Shown here: piece by piece, positions 54,963 to 64,000 of the stretch
How positions within the stretch are numbered: position 1 is the stretch's first letter
Layout: each line of letters starts with the position of its first letter
Source: Orobanche coerulescens
Lineage: Eukaryota > Streptophyta > Magnoliopsida > Lamiales > Orobanchaceae
NCBI GenBank assembly: GCA_033398695.1
Contig: CM065819.1
Coordinates: 2,157,501-2,221,500, forward strand
Reading direction: 5' to 3'
DNA: 64,000 nt
The notes under the pieces: model-generated
Told to the model about the DNA's origin: nothing
The model's input: only the letters and a program-made list of their open reading frames with translations
Database searches by the model: none
Program-made: the position numbers and the translations under genes

Positions 54963-55673
54963 CTACCCTCGCCGAGCATAAGGTACCTTGCTCATTTCCT
55001 TTCTATCTTCCTCACCTTTAGGACACATCTCTAAGGAAAGTTTTGCACCATGTTGCATAGGTAGAAACCCTCTTTTAGAATCTTCCATCCTAAATCGCTT
55101 CAGGATCTTTTCTATGTAGAGGGCTTGGGAAAGACCTAACATTCTTTTCGCTCTATCCCGGTAGAGACGAATACCCAGAATATAGGTAGCTTCTCCCAAG
55201 TCTTTCATTGAGAACTCTTTAGAAAGCCAAGCTTTCACAGAACTGAGCATTCCTACGTCGTTTCCTATAAGTAGAATGTCATCTACATATAGTATTAAGA
55301 ACGTAATTTTGCTCCCACTAACCTTCTTGTAAATACAGGGCTCTTCTTTGTTTTGGACAAAATCAAACTCTTTGACTGTCTCGTTAAAACGAAGATTCCA
55401 ACTCCGTGAAGCTTGCTTCAGTCCATAAATGGCACACTGAAGTTTGCATACTTTATGAATATTGGTTTGAGATATGAATCCCTTAGGCTGTTCCATGTAA
55501 ATCTCCTCCTCGAGGAATCCATTTAGGAATGCCGTTTTCACATCCATTTGCCATATTTCATAATCTAAGTGGGCTGCTATAGCAAGCATCATGCGAATAG
55601 ACTTAATCATAGCTACATGCGAGAAGGTCTCGAAGTAATCGATTCCTTCTCTTTGGGAATAACCTTTTGCCAC
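54963..55673 (-). pseudogene. Reverse transcriptase of the copia element
   Basis: Open for 236 codons: 'MAKGYSQREGIDYFETFS', 'IWQMDVKTAFLNGFLEEE', 'YGLKQASRSWNLRFNE', catalytic YVDDILLIGND and 'DLGEATYILGIRLYRDRAK'. It continues in phase upstream to a TAG at 55731-55733, where the family normally has Trp (NKWIYK), so TGG to TAG. Downstream the frame is lost after 'VPYA'. Confidence 0.88.
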
Positions 55674-55730
55674 AAGCCTGGCCTTATAGGTATCAACCTT
55701 GCCATCTCCATCAGTCTTTCTCTTATAGAT

Positions 55731-56438
55731 CTATTTGTTTCCAATAGGCACTATGCCTTTAGGACGATCTACTAAAGTCGAGACCTGATTAACATGCATT
55801 GAGTCTATCTCAGCTTCCATAGCTTCTTGCCACTTGGTGGAGTCAACGTCTACCATCGCTTGGTCGTATGTAGAAGGATCATTCTCTTGACTACTTTCTG
55901 TCATCTCATGGACACCCAGTTCCTCTTGATGCAGATAGCCATACCTCTCAGGTATTTGATAAATTCTACTAGACTTGCGAGGTTGTGTTTGTATTTCAGA
56001 AGGTTGGGTTCTAATATCTTGCATAGGTGTCTCATTTGGTGTTTCTTTTATTTCTTCCAAAGAAATATTTCTACCTGCCCCTCCTTCCTGAATAAACTGA
56101 TCTTCCAGGAAGTGTGCTTGTATAGCAACGATGATCCTATGATCTTCGTGCATGTAGAATAGATATCCCATGGAATCCCCTGGATATCCTATGAAACGAC
56201 CTTTCACAGATCTAGTTTCCAATTTCTCTACTTTAGTCTTCTTGACATAAGCAGGGCATCCCCAAATCCTAATGTGATTAAGACTTGGTTTCTTACCTCT
56301 CCACATCTCATGGGGAGTCTTAGGAACATATTTGGAAGGACATCTGTTCAAGATATGCACAGCAGTAAGGAGTGCGTAACCCCACAGATAAATCGGTAGA
56401 TCAGTATAGTTAAGCATGGAGCGAACCATGTCCAACAA
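55731..56438 (-). pseudogene. Integrase C-terminal part and linker of the copia element
   Basis: 'MLDMVRSMLNYTDLPIYLWG', 'HILNRCPSKYVPKTPHEMW', 'IWGCPAYVKK' and 'GRFIGYPGDSMGYLFYMHED' are integrase C-terminal landmarks. A polar linker rich in Gln, Ser and Pro follows, then 'WQEAMEAEIDSM', the start of the RT region. Bounded by in-phase stops at 56472 (upstream) and 55731 (downstream). Confidence 0.85.
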
Positions 56439-56471
56439 GGTTCGGTTCCTTCTTTCTGATACACCATTTAA

Positions 56472-56816
56472 TTATGGAGTAGATGGAGGAGTGAATTGTG
56501 ATACTATTCCTAGTTCTTTTAAGAACTCATCAAATTCGGTACTCATGTACTCACCACCCCGGTCTGACCGAAGAGTCTTAACATGGTTACCTGTTTGATT
56601 TTCAACTAGGGCTTTAAATTCCTTGAATTTATCAAAAGCTTCAGACTTATGTTTCATTAAGTACACGAATCCATACCTGGTATGGTCATCAGTGAATGTA
56701 ATGAAATATTGAAAACTATCTCGTGCCACTTCAAAAGGGCCACAGACGTCGGTATGGATCAATCCAAGTTTTTCAGCAGCTCTTTCAAAAGTCCCTGCGA
56801 AGGGTAACTTAGTCAT
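56472..56816 (-). pseudogene. Integrase core of the copia element
   Basis: 'LGLIHTDVCGPFEV' holds the first catalytic Asp, 'FITFTDDHTRYGFVYLMKHK' follows, and 'LRSDRGGEYMSTEF' holds the second Asp. The frame ends at TAA (56472-56474) where the family has Gln (TPQ.NGV), a likely CAA-to-TAA change. The catalytic Glu region continues in phase beyond it. Upstream an in-phase TAA (56823-56825) separates it from the pre-integrase zinc site. Confidence 0.85.
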
Positions 56817-56822
56817 TTTGCC

Positions 56823-57515
56823 TTAAAGGCAAGATTCACAAGTTGGATAGGGATCTGATCCCAATGGACCTGTAAGCCCATCTTTCTCCATTTTATGAAC
56901 CTTGGTCTGATCGATATGACCAAGTCTAAGATGCCACTTAAGTGCTTGGTTCGTTTCATCCCTACCACGCTTCCTAGTTATAGTGTTCACAGTTGTTTTA
57001 TTCTTTAAATTTAAATGGTATAAACCATTTAATAATGTAGCAGTACCAACCAATTTATTTCTGAAATAAATACGACAGGATCTATCTCCAATAAAGAAGT
57101 GAAATCCCTTTCGGTCCATGACCGGAATTGATACAATATTCTTGTGCCCCTTGGGCAAAACAAGTACATCATCTAAAGTAAGAATAAAACCAGATTCTAA
57201 ATCCAACATAAGGGATCCGATATCAGAAGCCTCGACACTATGCCCACTTCCGACGGTGACCATCACCTCCCCTGAATCCAGCTTCCTACTTCGTTCCAGA
57301 TCCTGATTCATTGTACAAATGTGAGAACTCGCACCGGAATCAAGTATCCAAGAAGTAGAATATACAGTTACAGAACAATTTGTTTCTAAAACCAGTAGTT
57401 CTGTACCTGAAGGCGCATTACGGTCAAGCTTTGGACAGTACCTCTTCCAGTGGCCTAGCTCACCGCAGTTGAGGGATACATCCGTTTTCTTGGCCCCCTT
57501 GCTCTTTTGAACCAT
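56823..57515 (-). pseudogene. Zinc knuckle, protease and pre-integrase of the copia element
   Basis: Open for 230 codons. The N-terminal knuckle reads S-x2-CGELGHWKRYC: the first Cys of CX2CX4HX4C is Ser. The protease motif 'SWILDSGASSHIC' lies near residue 57. The pre-integrase motif 'KWHLRLGHIDQTKVHKME' near residue 195 and 'CESCL' complete the zinc site at the end. The frame stops at an in-phase TAA. Confidence 0.85.
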
Positions 57516-58220
57516 TGGGGCCTTGCCCTTTCCCTTGTCGATCTTGGCTATTGGACCTAACTGCTTCTTGTTCTTTTTTTTCTTATTCTTGGACTTCCAA
57601 GTCCTGAAGAAATCACAAGTGCAGCTTCCTTTCCTTTGTCTTCATCCGAGGTAGGCGGTCATCGCTTGTTCATTAGCCCACTAAGTTACATGCAATCTCA
57701 TTGCGGTTGAAGTTCATGACAAATTGTGAAAAGGAGTCGAAGTGACTGCAGGATAAGGTCACTTTGGAGAGATGCATACATCCGAAAATCAAGAGCTTCC
57801 AATCTCTCAATCATCGAGATCATCTTGAGGACATGGTCCCCAACCCTCTCTCCTTCCTTCATCCTGGCGCCGAATAATTACTTTGATATCTCATATCTAG
57901 CGGTTCGGCTATGCTCTCCATAGAGCTCGGCCAGTGCGCTAAGATGGCTCGTGAAGACGTCATCTTTTCATGGGCATGTTGAAGCTCATTGGTCATTGAG
58001 CCTAACATGTACCCTCGCACTCTTATGTCGTCGTTTACCCATTTCTCATGGGCCTCGACATCTTCCTGATTGGCTCGGGTTCTTGCGGAGCCCGGGATGT
58101 CCGCCTCCAAGACGTATCCCGGATTTCCATAGTTAGGACAATCCTCAAGTTCCGGCCATCCATAGTTCGGACTATCGGGACGTTCTTTTCAAGTAGTATA
58201 GCGAGTGGGTTCATTGTCAT
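57516..58220 (-). pseudogene. Gag of the copia element, fragmented
   Basis: 58110-57859 encodes 'AHEKWVNDDIRVRGYMLGSM' and 'NELQHAHEKMTSSRAILAHW', recognisable as the gag/UBN2 region of plant copia elements. The preceding and following parts are in other frames ('NPLAILLEKN' at about 58205). Several frameshifts are needed to follow it. Confidence 0.75.
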
Positions 58221-59915
58221 ATTGAGAGTTTTGTTAACTGCAGAGAATAATTTGAGATTCGTTAGTGTTTGTTTAATTATGATCCGAGTAAAGAATTTAA
58301 GGACTTTCTTTATTCATAACTCGGCTCCCACTATTTTATTGGCATTTACACACTCCCATGTTAAATCCGGAAGTCTTGGGTGACTTCATAGTGGTGATCG
58401 ATTTCTTTACAAAGTTTAATTGAGGGCAACCCATACGGTTTATATTCTATTATTCTTTATAAAGTGGTGTCTAATACTAACCCATCTAATGGATGATTCG
58501 ATCTTCTTTTACCCCTAGTTCACTTGCCCTCAACCCATTCGGTTTTTATGGCTCGCTGAACTATCTAAGTTTAAACCGTCAACTCCTATTAGTCTGACAA
58601 TTGAATCTTACCCGGCAACCCATACGGTTTATAGGGGTTTGATTTGTCACAACCAAAGGCATCTAATGCACTATAGGAATTTATCAACCTTCCCCAAAAA
58701 TATTACCCCGACATACTCGGAAGAATAATATTCCGGTTTAGATTTCAATTTTCCATGAGTTTGACGGAGGGTAGGAAACCTCGTAACCTTTATAACTTAG
58801 TGTTTGTAAGTGGGAGTATTAACGCGATTATATGTTACACTTTGCACATTAATCCATTTATAAGCGCGGTTTGTGGTTTGTCAATCATTCAAAATGAAAA
58901 ACAATAAATAGCAACCTAGTTACTACCAACATATAGCTCATGGACTTTTTCCTAAGTATTGGGCCAAGCCAAATAAAGAAAGGAAAAATACAGTATTGAT
59001 TCTTCGTCTTCTAGTCGGTCGTCTTCGGTCTTCGTCATAGTCATATGAATAATTACATCATTGAACAATACGTCCTATTATACATATTTTCTAGTAAAAA
59101 TAAATAGGCTCAAAACGGCCTTTACAACCATATCGAATCGAACAAATCAACAACTAAGTCCACGAGCTATATCACCATCACATAAGGCATTCCATATAAC
59201 ATGTAACGGTAAATGAAATTAAATAATCAACTAATATATTAATCCAATTAATATAAAAATTAATCTATTTAATTTCTACAATATTAATCAAATTAATATT
59301 TATAATCGTCATTTTAATCCGTTCAAAGTAATCCGGCCAAAACAATATTCTCGTCTAATAATTTCCCTTAATAAAAATTATTCCAAATATTTTATTAAAT
59401 CCAATTAAATCCAATTTAAATTTCGTAAATTATTACAACGAAATATAAATACAAAAATGGAGTCTCGGAAAATCCAGTATCAGGCCCAGCCCACAGCCCG
59501 ATTCAAAATCGGGCCGAAAACCCGAGAACCGCCCGGACCGAGTCACTTTCGGCCCCTTTGCCGGCGGTGGCGAGCTGCTCTGATAGCCTACCGAGTCACT
59601 CTCGGCGGCCAGCGGCGATCGATGTAAGCTGCGCCGCACTGCGTCTTAAATCTTGCGGTATTCGTGTTTAACCCCCGATTTTCTCATTTTTTCGACTCGC
59701 TTCCAAAACGAAAAAGTTTCTTAACTTCATGAAGAACTTATAAATCAACAAAAATCAAAATTTTCAGATTTATAATTCACATAAAATAGTCGAAACTTGA
59801 CTTACTACGAACGATTAAATTTCTTCGATTATATCTATTATGATTCTAAATCATAAACATCATCAAATAACATTCCAAATGCAAAGATGATCGTATATAC
59901 GATATATTTGACCTC
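58221..59915 (-). other. Long untranslated leader of the copia element
   Basis: 1.7 kb between PBS and gag with no coding motif. 'caacccatacggttt' or a close variant occurs at 58427, 58530 and 58616. 59460-59640 is GC-rich. Confidence 0.6.
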
Positions 59916-59927
59916 GCTCCGATACCA
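59916..59927 (-). other. Primer-binding site of the copia element
   Basis: The minus strand TGGTATCGGAGC differs at one base from the usual tRNA-iMet site TGGTATCAGAGC. Confidence 0.85.
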
Positions 59928-59928
59928 C

Positions 59929-61767
59929 TGTTGGGATTCCAGAGAAAATAAACGCAGCGGAAGAATAAACGGAATCCCTAAGAGGATCGATCAAGTAACG
60001 TATATACGAAAAGAAATACGAAGATCAAGGAATCAAAGTCCCATACCTTTGATGTCTCTGAAAAACCTTCGTATGATGATGATGATGATGAAGAGACCTT
60101 CGTTCCAAACACCGAAAGCACGGTGCCTCTACTTCACACGCCGGAACTTGACGGAAAAATCAGCAAACTTCCTTTCTCTAAGAATGCGGCTAGGGAAGCT
60201 TGTAGGAATTTTTTCTCTCGATCATTTCTACTAATAACTTGTCTCTAAGATCAAGTATACACCGTAGAAAATTTTTCTCACTCTTGAAGCTCTCTAAAAA
60301 ACGAAATATTCACTTGGGGAAGGAAGAAGGAGACTTTTATGATTGAAAAGACTTTCTTTTCACAATGATAACAAGCCTCACATGTAGAAGATGCTTTTAA
60401 AAGCATCTTACACCTCACATGATCCCACAAGTGTATAATATAATGAGAGAGAGACAAAGTAGAGAGGAGGGGGGGCCTTATAGGGAATCTTCCAAGAAAC
60501 GGGTCGAGTTAATTCGGCTCGTGTATTGGATGTTCGTCAAACGAATCCCTCGTGAATCGGATGTCCGTCAAGCGAATCCGTTTTATTTCCAATGTGTTTA
60601 TACTAATTAATTAATCCAATTAATTAGTTATATCAAACACAAATATACATTTCTCTAAGAAATATAATCTATGAATTAAAGTAATCACCCAGTAACTTAC
60701 TTACAATTCATAAGACCGCTATTTGATTTATGCGGTAAATCACTAATATCTAATATTATAAGAGAGATTATTAATTCATATTTATCCATCAATGATCCTG
60801 TTGCGCGACTCCGTAGGTTCGTCTCAGCCGGCATTGGGAGGAATCAATGAGTGCGGGCAGCACTTAGCCAGCCTAGCGGGCCGCACTGTAAACCCCGACT
60901 GAGAACGAATGAACGAATCATTCCAGAACCATTATGTCATGAATACCATATACGTATAGACCCTTCATCAGATGTCCCGGTCAAATCTTCGGGTCACGGT
61001 AAAGTCAAACCCTACTGTTGACTAGACTCTATACATGTGTTAATGCAAATCAAGACCGACTGATTAATAGTGTATCTAATACGACTATATCAGAATGCTT
61101 TGGCCAAAGACTTATGATCTTATTCGCCATTAACCGTATAGGACATTCGCCTGCTCACTAACAGGAGATAGAATCCTTTCTTGGCGTACAGTAAAGACTG
61201 CTACCTTCCCGTATAGTCCGCACTTTGAGGTCGACTCAGCAATTAAGCAAATGAGTCTAACTACTCTAATGACAAACTAAACGTCACAGGCACATCTTCT
61301 ACTGATCCCTCAAGTCAAAGGTCCACGTATACTATCACAACCTTTCGATTCGTCATCGACTCTCCGAGAGTGAATACCGTGTGATTGAATCGAGTATGAG
61401 TCGTGTTCGAGTATACTGATCCCACCAATATACTTATAACTATGCTATCAAGACGTGCACACGTCCTAGCATCAGTTATACAAGTCTTATTAAAACTTAA
61501 TGTCCTGTTAAGTTTTATCGACTTGCGAACTAGTTAAGCATTCGAGCTCTAAACACTTCTAGTACCTATCTCCTTATCTCCATAAGAAGTAGAATGTTCA
61601 CTCTCAAATGCAAGGACTATTATTCTATATACCAAATCACAATGCCAGTGATATACAATAATATATAAATAATAATTGCCTTATTAAATATAATATTCAT
61701 AATTACAATACAATTGCTCTCACTCTCTCATCCTCTGAGTGGCATTCGAGGGCATATATTCCTAACA
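59929..61767 (-). repeat. 5' LTR of the copia element (1839 bp)
   Basis: Partner of 52455-54292; the right target duplication ctagg follows at 61768-61772. Confidence 0.92.
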
Positions 61768-61772
61768 CTAGG

Positions 61773-62601
61773 CAGCGACCCGTCTTGGCGACCGGGGCAG
61801 TCCGGCCCCAGCCACGAAACGACGGAGCTCAAGTCCGTCACCAAGAGTTCGGCGTATCCGACTCCCAGAGGGCAGGCCAGCCATCTGGCTCCTCCTCGCC
61901 AAATAACCGAGGTCGGAAACAGCAGAGTCAGGAGATCGGTACACGATCGCCTCGGCTCCCGCTCTGAAAGCCGAGCCACGAGCGACCAAGCTACTGCGAT
62001 GGCCGTGATGCAACACCAGCTCGACGACATGAAGGCGCTCCTAGAATCTGGGGCAGGCGCCAGTAACAAGATCGCCGGTCCGAGCGAGCCGCTCGCAGTC
62101 CACATCAAGCTCGCTCCCCCGCAAACACCTCTGTACGAGGGGAGGTCGGACCCCGAGACTCATCTGAGCAAGTTCCGCATCTACATGACCGGATGTGGGG
62201 CATCAGACGCGACCAAGTGCCGAATGTTCCCACTGACACTGGACGACCTTGTCCACAGGTGGTACACATCATTGCCGCCATGATCCATAGATTCCTTTGA
62301 CCAACTGGCGAACAGCTTCACATCTTACTTCGCCGCCAAGGTCGCTCGACCGGACAGTCCCCACCGCATGATGCAAATCAGGCAGGGAGAAGAAGAATCC
62401 GACGCAGACTACATCGACCGGGTAGACGAGATCATCCTCAACGGCACGCCCGTAAGCGATGAGATCGCCCTCTACTCGGTCTTAGGGGGATTCCACAGTC
62501 TTTCGCCTATGTTTAGGCACCTTACGAAGGACCATCCCCCGACCTACGCGATCTTCCGCGCTAAAGCCGCAGACTTTCTGGCCAGGCAAAGGTTTCTTCT
62601 A
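61773..62601 (+). pseudogene. Tat-like gag, copy B, part 2
   Basis: Continues the gag after the copia element: 'PLYEGRSDPETHLSKFRIYM', 'LTLDDLVHRWYTSLPP', then TGA at 62281-62283 where copy A has CGA (Arg). Downstream it stays in phase ('MMQIRQGEEESDADY'). About 21 bp are missing relative to copy A near 62112. The homology ends abruptly at 'aggtttcttct' (about 62601). Confidence 0.82.
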
Positions 62602-62765
62602 AAGTTTATGAAAACAGTAACGACAGAAGGTAATAACACAATATTTAAAGTGGTTCAAGGTAAACCCCTCTACGTCCACTGGTCCTCCACATAGGAGTAA
62701 AACGTTTATTATAATCACTATGTACATAACTACATGGCTATAATCAAACCTATCCTTGTATCGTT
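62602..62765. other. Junction sequence, possibly an LTR fragment
   Basis: 'gtggttcaaggtaaacccct' with 'ctacgtccactggtcc' resembles a phrase frequent in plant LTRs, but no partner is present in the window. Confidence 0.35.
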
Positions 62766-62984
62766 TGTAATACCCGACTGTAAATTCATTCATTATCATT
62801 CAGTAATTATCACTCAGTAATTTTCACTCATTAATAATCATTCATCATTCACGTTCATTCATTGTATTCACCGTTCAGAGTAATTTGCATCGTGTATCAG
62901 TTATTATTGGTCTTTCAACCTGGTTGGAGAGTCGGGCCGAGCGTATCATCATTGTCATCTTTGTAGTGGGCTGTGTGTGAAGAG

Positions 62985-63547
62985 TAGCACACACTACGTA
63001 CTCTCCTTAGCGCGCGCTAATTGAGTATGGGTAGCGCACGCTACCTCTCAGCACTAGCGCACACTAATGTGGTTCAGACAGACAGTCCAGAAGGCACTGG
63101 ACTGCAGTTGAGTTGTAGTAGCGCACGCTACGAATGGTAAGTAGCGCGCGCTAGTAATTTGGGGTAGCGCACGCTATGCAATCGGTGTAGCGCGCGCTAA
63201 GGTCGAACAGGCAGAGTCCAGTAGGTACTGGACTGAATTGGAATAATGCATAGCGCATGCTATGAGTAGATATTAGCGTACGCTAATGGTGTAGTAGCAC
63301 ACACTGAGTTTTGGGTGTAGCGCACGCTATCGCGAGCAGTTCAGAGGATAGAAGGTTCTGGACTTCAGTTACTGGACATCAGACATCAGTTAGCGCACGC
63401 TAACATTTTGAGTTAACGCACGCTATCGGGAAGGCATTAGCGCACGCTACCAAGTTCGTAGCGTATGTTAACGAGGCAGTCAGAGTTCACTGGACTGTTC
63501 GGTTAACCCGCTAGCACACGCTAAATATCAGGTCATTGCGTGCGCTA
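62985..63547. promoter_or_regulatory. TAGCGNNCGCTA dyad array with perfect palindromes
   Basis: Six exact TAGCGCACGCTA (near 63032, 63119, 63164, 63319, 63391, 63438), three TAGCGCGCGCTA (near 63008, 63142, 63188), one TAGCGTACGCTA (near 63273) and several variants. Interspersed modules of the form 'CAG..AGTCCAG..ACTGGACTG' recur near 63083, 63205, 63335 and 63476, giving a higher-order period of about 120-140 bp. The array ends 13 bp before the TATA box. Confidence 0.75.
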
Positions 63548-63559
63548 CTTTGAAAACAG

Positions 63560-63566
63560 TATAAAT
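63560..63566 (+). promoter_or_regulatory. TATA box of the LTR at 62766
   Basis: TATAAAT in 'aacagtataaattggacag', at the 3' edge of the dyad array. Confidence 0.65.
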
Positions 63567-64000
63567 TGGACAGTCCAGTCCAGTTTCGTCATTTTCATTT
63601 CTCACTTTGTTTTTGGGCGATTCCGTGCGATTTCGGGTGATTTGGAAGAATCTCTTCGAGCTGCAATCACCTATCATTATCTTCAAGCTTCTGAGTTGGA
63701 TTAATCATCATTTCATCCTCTCCAATACATCAAATCAAGGTAAACCTTTCTTGGATCTAGAATTTCGGATTTTGAATGTTTTCCTTCCGATCTCTTCGTT
63801 TAAGCTTGGATTTTGTTGGGATATGTTAGATATGGATTATCTACCTTGGATAAATATATTCCTACTGATTTATTGGCGTATATTTGGGATTTCATGAATG
63901 TTGGGGGTTTGATTCAAGAACACTTTAGGGTTGACTTTGATATTTTGGGGGTTTTCGATTAGATGTTGTCGTTAACTCGAGTTGTGGATTCCTATGGGAT

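Larger units (their letters stand above)
52455..61767 (-). mobile_element. Ty1-copia retrotransposon in the Tat-like gag
   Basis: 9313 bp, LTRs of 1838 and 1839 bp, perfect target duplication ctagg (52450-52454, 61768-61772). The minus orientation follows from the PBS next to the right LTR (TGGTATCGGAGC, 59916-59927) and the PPT AAGTGGGAGAT next to the left LTR. Domain order gag-PR-IN-RT-RNase H. RT motif YVDDILLIGND; the lineage (TAR, Angela or Tork group) is not assigned. Gag is frameshifted and pol carries at least three in-phase stops and one frameshift. Confidence 0.92.
51031..62601 (+). mobile_element. Tat-like Ty3-gypsy element, copy B, 3' truncated, split by a copia element
   Basis: 5' LTR 51031-51956, PBS and gag 52084-52454. 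A copia insertion occupies 52455-61767. Gag resumes at 61773 and breaks off at about 62601 into unrelated sequence. No pol and no 3' LTR in this copy. The left 5-bp flank is gtatt. Confidence 0.8.
62766..64000 (+). mobile_element. Tekay-like LTR with a second dyad array (3' end outside window)
   Basis: Starts TGTAATACCC. Early sequence is rich in 'cattca' repeats. The dyad array 62985-63547 is followed by a TATA box at 63560. After the TATA box, 'ggacag' and 'tttcgtcattttc' match the positions of 'ggacag' and 'tttcgtccatttc' in the LARD LTR, suggesting distant kinship. No PBS is reached within the window. Confidence 0.7.

Noticed and set aside
62985..63547. CRISPR-like reading of the regularly repeated TAGCGCACGCTA motifs
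   Set aside because: Units are 12 bp dyads with irregular spacing in a plant LTR promoter; no cas genes and no 25-40 bp direct repeats.

Overview
The window is plant nuclear DNA from a repeat-dense, probably heterochromatic region. I find no host gene. Almost everything that can be recognised is a transposable element, often one inside another: LTR retrotransposons with tRNA-iMet, tRNA-Asp-type and 'TTGGCGC' primer-binding sites, a PIF/Harbinger DNA transposon with an intron-split transposase, and MITE-like elements. Several coding remnants carry stop codons explained by C-to-T change at CpG, as expected of methylated plant repeats. The species cannot be named from this sequence.

Layout. 1-5835: 3' part of a non-autonomous LTR retroelement (copy 1). 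6083-7289: a dead PIF/Harbinger element. 7677-19781: a full-length Sirevirus-type Ty1-copia element on the minus strand with exact 5-bp target duplication, gag-PR-IN-RT-RH remnants and two open env-like frames. 20283-20482: a candidate MITE. 20491-29985: copy 2 of the first element, with both LTRs; its 3' LTR is split at the TATA box by a 2.1-kb PIF/Harbinger transposon (27790-29910) with TAA target duplication. 29986-32136: AT-rich DNA with a hAT-like MITE candidate and an exact 29-bp minisatellite. 32137-33496: truncated Ty3-gypsy (Tekay-like) LTR. 33497-50972: Athila-like non-autonomous element on the minus strand. It contains a 9.3-kb LARD (35484-44818, target duplication gttac) and a 2.75-kb filler fragment of a Tat-like element flanked by a 428-bp direct duplication. 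51031-62601: a second Tat-like element, whose gag is split by a 9.3-kb Ty1-copia element (52455-61767, target duplication ctagg). 62766-64000: start of another Tekay-like LTR, cut by the window.

The most unusual signal is an array of a dyad-symmetric motif, TAGCG-NN-CGCTA (mostly TAGCGCACGCTA). It is packed directly upstream of the TATA box in both LTRs of the 9.3-kb LARD and again, in a distinct arrangement, in the otherwise different LTR at 62766. Similar inter-motif modules recur in both families. This looks like a shared LTR promoter architecture made of dimer-type binding sites. The older LTR at 32137 uses a different palindrome (GACAyGGCCGTGTC) in the same position.

All boundaries, repeats and motifs were read by eye. 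Family assignments rest on recognised protein motifs, primer-binding sites, polypurine tracts and target duplications. Divergence values were not computed.
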